Part shown: positions 60,301 to 64,000 of the stretch, in pieces | How the letters are laid out: every line of letters starts with the position of its first letter | How positions within the stretch are numbered: position 1 is the stretch's first letter | NCBI RefSeq assembly: GCF_958298935.1 | Contig: NC_084935.1 | Span: forward strand, 1,312,001-1,376,000 | Direction of reading: 5' to 3' | Length of the DNA: 64,000 bases | Source of the DNA: Phragmites australis | Taxonomy: Eukaryota; Streptophyta; Magnoliopsida; Poales; Poaceae | Program-made: the position numbers and the translations under genes | The notes under the pieces: model-generated | The model's input: only the letters and a program-made list of their open reading frames with translations | What the model was told of the DNA's origin: nothing | Databases searched by the model: none

Positions 60301-63300
60301 TTGTACTCTAGCAGCAAAAATGCAAATAAATATATTTTCAAGTGAGATTTGAGGCATACCTTCTAAAGATAGAAATGCAACTTCAAACATCCATTGTCCT
60401 CTAGTTCATCAATCAATGATCATCATAACACAGAAGAAGCAGAGCAAAGCACACACCACACACACAAGGAGACGATGCCCATGTTGCGGGTTCTGGACCA
60501 ATGCCAGAGCCAGCCGTGGCAGTCGCAGCGCGGGCTGCTGAAGCGCATCGTCTGAGGGGAGTAGAGGTAGAGCATAGATCCGATGGAGGAGGATACATAG
60601 ATATGAGGATTAGAGCTAGTACCTGTCTATGGCAGGGGATTTGCGGAACAAACGGGTGATGGTGCAAGCGCCAACGATGGCGTGGGCGCGTCAACGGGCA
60701 ACGGCTCAGACGTGGCCGTGGGTGACGGCTCATACGAAGCCATGGGCTTAGGTGACCAGCAACGGCTCGGACGAGGCCGTGGGTGCATGCGACGGCACAG
60801 GTGATGGCGCAGGCGCGGGCGTGGGGGTTGCAACCGGCGGCGCTGCCACAAATGAGAGGAGAGGAGAGAGACGAATGGGGAATGGATGGATTAGTTTAGG
60901 TTTTGTGCGGTGCGGGAATAGTTTCGTGGCCGAAATTTGGTCCCACGCGCGGCCAAAACAAACCTCCTGCGCGGATCGACCAGGCGCCAAACTCTACATC
61001 GCCAAGACGGCAGCCTAGTTGTGCGCGTAGCTGACTAGTCGCATCCAACCACCGTCTAGATTCACTGACTAGTCCGTCTTTGACCAGAGTTGACCGTCTA
61101 TACGGTCTAGCCATCTAGAGTTGAGTCTAGGCCCTAGATTGGACGCCGAGGCTTCGACTAGCAACTAGTCATCGTCTAGACGCGCTAGACGATCGTCTAC
61201 ACGAACATTGTATACACTTTAATCTAGTGACGCAACACTGGACTTCAAGCCCCCGTCAAGGCAATATTGCTACTTAAAAGCATTGTACGCATGAAATCGA
61301 GCCTTCAGCTCTTCGCAGATCTCATGAATAAGAAAGATTGAGTATGCAACATCATGAACAGGTGTTATTCCCTCTTATATTAAGGATCAACAAGAACAGA
61401 AAAGTAAATACACTACAGCAAAAATGAACTCCATAGTTGCATTTGCATATGCTAGTTTACAATAATATTAACAAAGCATCATGAAAGGTAGTAGACAACA
61501 AGAATGTAAGGAAAAACTTGCGAGGATTTAGTACCTTGTTTGCCATTTCAACATAAAGGTATTCATCAGAAAACGGAGCCATGTGAATCCTAGAAATATT
61601 CAAGACATCAAATAGCAATGAGTAATTTTGAAATACCAAAGGCCGAACAAAAAAAGAACCAATGAACTATATGCATTGACTGTGAGCTCATCACTTGGAA
61701 TGTTATTAGACTGATTGTAAAAACATTAAACTCCTATGTTTCCAAAAAAGATCCCTCGCTTCCTTCTTGAAAAAGAACAGTATATGATCTCTTAATCACA
61801 TTCCAATCCCACCCTAAAGACTCTGAATCAGAACATTCAAATGGCATCCTTTCAATGTGGGTTTCCCATGGGCCTAGGATGACTTCAACTCCACAAGTGC
61901 ATACTGTCAAACTGAATGACTATACATGTGACTCCTCATTATCAACAGGCAAAAAACAACATTACCAAACCACCGGTCTGACTACAAGGTCCAAACATAT
62001 CTCAGAACCTTAGGAAGCAAAGCGCCAGCAAATCTTGCTATAGTATATACATGTAACTGAACCGGAGAAATGGATAGCATGTTCCAAGTCTAAGACGACA
62101 CACATATGTACTTTGGTGACTCAATAACAGTTCTTACTGCATGACACACATAATGTTTTGACGATTTACAAATATTTTAACATTCCCAAGCCATGGGGAG
62201 AGAAGCCAACAATGCGATATGTTGTGAAGTTGCACAAGGATAGAAAAAAGAGAAACTTGTGTAAAGGTGAAAATCCAGGAAACAGGTAGTACAAGCAGGA
62301 TGTAAACTAAATGCAAACAGCCAGTTGAGAAATGTCTGATGAAATGGAAAGAATGACTAATTAAGCGCACAATAAATAATCATGCAAATAGTTGGAAACC
62401 ATATTGCCTTTTGATTTAACAAGTGAATTGAAAACAACTGCAGACTATCCAGATCCCAGAGCAATTTAAATTTTCTATATAACTCTTGATAGCATACATA
62501 CCTTCCTGTTGTTGGAAACATTTTACCATCTGGAGCAAGGAATCTGTCTCTAGCTATAACATAGGACTCCAGCATCCTCTCATTAACCAAAAGGGTTCCT
62601 AAAAGCAATGGAGCACAAAGAAATCACTAACAGACTATCTAATATAGAAAAAGGTGGATCATGGTATATTATTACTCCTAAAAAAATTCTAAGTAGACTG
62701 TCAAAATTAGAATTTTGTACACAAAAGTCTACTAATCCAGTGAGTAAAATAAATTACACAAATGAATGATTCTTCTGTCAAAAACAATAGATTAGACTAA
62801 ATTTAAATACTTGATTCATTCAAAATATTTAATCTTTCCAAGCATGACTATGCCTGACTATGTTTAATGGAATACTTTGCGCATTTCTATATTACTTGGA
62901 GAATGGTCATTTTTGTGCAAGTCGTTTTGGTTTTACAATATTTTAGAAAATAGTATAAACTTAAATATAAACTAAGAATTTTTAGTTAAACAGTGATGTA
63001 GGATAGCTTCTGAGTCTTTGGTGTTTGGGCACTGCCACAACATCCAGAAAACCACATTTTTCTACCAATTAACCAAATTAGTTTATTGTCAAGCAAATGT
63101 AAAGTCTTATCAAAATTGTTCCAAAAGGTGTATTAACAAGGAAATAAGTTCTAGATCACATTCCCAGACTCAAGCAATAATAGTGAAACATTAAAAATAT
63201 CAGCTGGTGTAGCTTGGGCATTCAACTCTCCAATAGACTCAATAAATGGTGCCTAATGAAAGTGACATCATTGTCACTTATCCTAGGCTATTACCAACTG

Positions 63301-63973
63301 GCCACTGCTAATACAAAGGACCTGTAAAATGGAAGACAATTCTAACAAATAGGTTAAACAGATGATAGCAACCTACTGATATATTTTCATTACCTACCTG
63401 CAAAAACTGTGAATACCATAATACATAACAAGACATTAATGTACGACATACAGGCAGAAGAAACAGGATTGTAGGATATCTACAGAGATATCAGAGAAAA
63501 ACGATCGAAACACTGCAGAAAATATAACGGAGTGCCATACCCATAGGCTCGGAAATCAGTATGTCAGCTTTCTCTGGAAGTTCAACTTCCTCGACTTTGC
63601 CTTTGATGACCTAGTCAGGAGGGGGTACAGTATCAGTTGAGATCAAAGGTAACAAAAAAGGGTTCAGATCCAAGGGATACAAAACAAACCGTGATCCGCC
63701 GTCCAAGAGATGGGTTACCAAAGATTAAGCGTTGAGCATGTTCAGCCATTTCAGATGCCTCAACTGCATAGACATGTCTGGCACCAGCCTAACATTAACA
63801 TACCAAACACCATCTGTCATGTTATATCAGACAGAGAAGAAAGAGAGATAGCGGAAGTTTAAAGTGCACCTGGGCAGCAAATAGCGAAAGAATACCACTA
63901 CCAGCTCCAACATCGACCACAACTCGACCCTCAAAGTCAGATCGATTTTCCATTACAGCAGCATAGTATGTTC
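57305..63973 (-). CDS. PRMT4: Protein arginine methyltransferase 4 (CARM1-like), 5' part outside the window
   Basis: Eleven exons on the minus strand: 63973-63870, 63788-63690, 63610-63541, 62598-62502, 61589-61535, 59547-59464, 58763-58686, 58584-58481, 58367-58195, 58107-57947 and 57385-57305. They give the last 367 residues; the start lies beyond 64000. The enzyme makes asymmetric dimethylarginine on histone H3 and RNA-binding proteins in nucleus and cytosol. All core motifs are present: motif [17 protein letters not shown], post-I YAVEAS, the double-E loop [17 protein letters not shown] and the THW loop TTHWYQ, followed by the beta-barrel and a Gln-rich tail ending DCGLH. The intron after 58481 has a GC donor, required to keep NGSTVQRW in frame. 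The intron at 59548-61534 holds a DNA element. From memory, rice CARM1 (chromosome 7) is the closest named protein. Confidence 0.95.
60203..61217 (-). mobile_element. DNA element rich in ctagac/gtctag motifs, copy 2
   Basis: A 1-kb relative of the element at 17241-17964, in the opposite orientation. Shared blocks, read on the minus strand, include caatgttcgtgtagacg near one end, ggctgccgtcttggcgatg, gcgcaggagg, ttttggcc and aaatttcggcc, a CT-rich leader, and cctccatcgg...gctctac. The other end has cactcaatgttcacctagat. The core encodes a Pro/Ala-rich stretch in several frames but no transposase. It lies in a PRMT4 intron. Borders are approximate. Confidence 0.6.
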
Positions 63974-64000
63974 CTGAAGGGAAAGAATGTGCACTATCTC

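Overview
This window is nuclear DNA from a grass (Poaceae). The genes are intron-rich with GT-AG (and three GC-AG) introns. They match grass proteins closely, their first exons are very GC-rich, and the space between them is packed with typical grass LTR retrotransposons, MITEs and a plastid DNA insert. I cannot name the species. Every call rests on reading the sequence and on family knowledge; no database search was run.

Layout. 1-5.2 kb is intergenic: a decayed plastid psbD-psbC insert (1.22-1.67 kb) and a Mutator-like MITE (3.49-4.13 kb). 5.3-8.8 kb (+) is an SPX-RING E3 ubiquitin ligase of the NLA/BAH1 type. 9.57-22.33 kb (-) is a SUMO protease of the ESD4/ULP1 type. Its last 63-nt exon lies 8.4 kb from the rest because intron 8 filled with nested transposons: a 5.9-kb Copia element inside a Harbinger-like element, plus a third DNA element. 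23.88-32.34 kb is a wrecked Gypsy element that still has its 5-bp target duplication and is invaded by two opposed solo LTRs. 32.66-36.37 kb (+) is the alpha subunit of F-actin capping protein. 36.8-38.65 kb (+) is an NSA2 ribosome-biogenesis pseudogene with introns. 39.51-41.86 kb (-) is a conserved membrane-anchored protein I do not recognise. 41.9-49.9 kb is repeats, including two more solo LTRs of the same family. 49.93-51.35 kb (+) is an intronless UDP-glycosyltransferase. 54.57-56.18 kb (-) is an REF/SRPP lipid-droplet-type protein. 57.3 kb to the window end (-) is a PRMT4/CARM1 arginine methyltransferase whose 5' part is cut off.

The genes form no operon-like pathway. They are housekeeping and regulatory genes: protein ubiquitination linked to phosphate, deSUMOylation, actin dynamics, ribosome assembly, glycosylation, lipid droplets and histone/RNP methylation. 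From memory, NLA-like and CARM1 genes lie close together near one end of rice chromosome 7, so the window may be collinear with that region; this needs checking.

I found no convincing new biochemical system. The most unusual features are structural: nested insertions that can be ordered by intact target duplications, an LTR family built from hairpin-forming tandem repeats, a DNA element family with a conserved promoter-like core in introns of two genes, a degenerate repeat with a period of about 148 bp in two separate places, and three GC-AG introns in three different genes.
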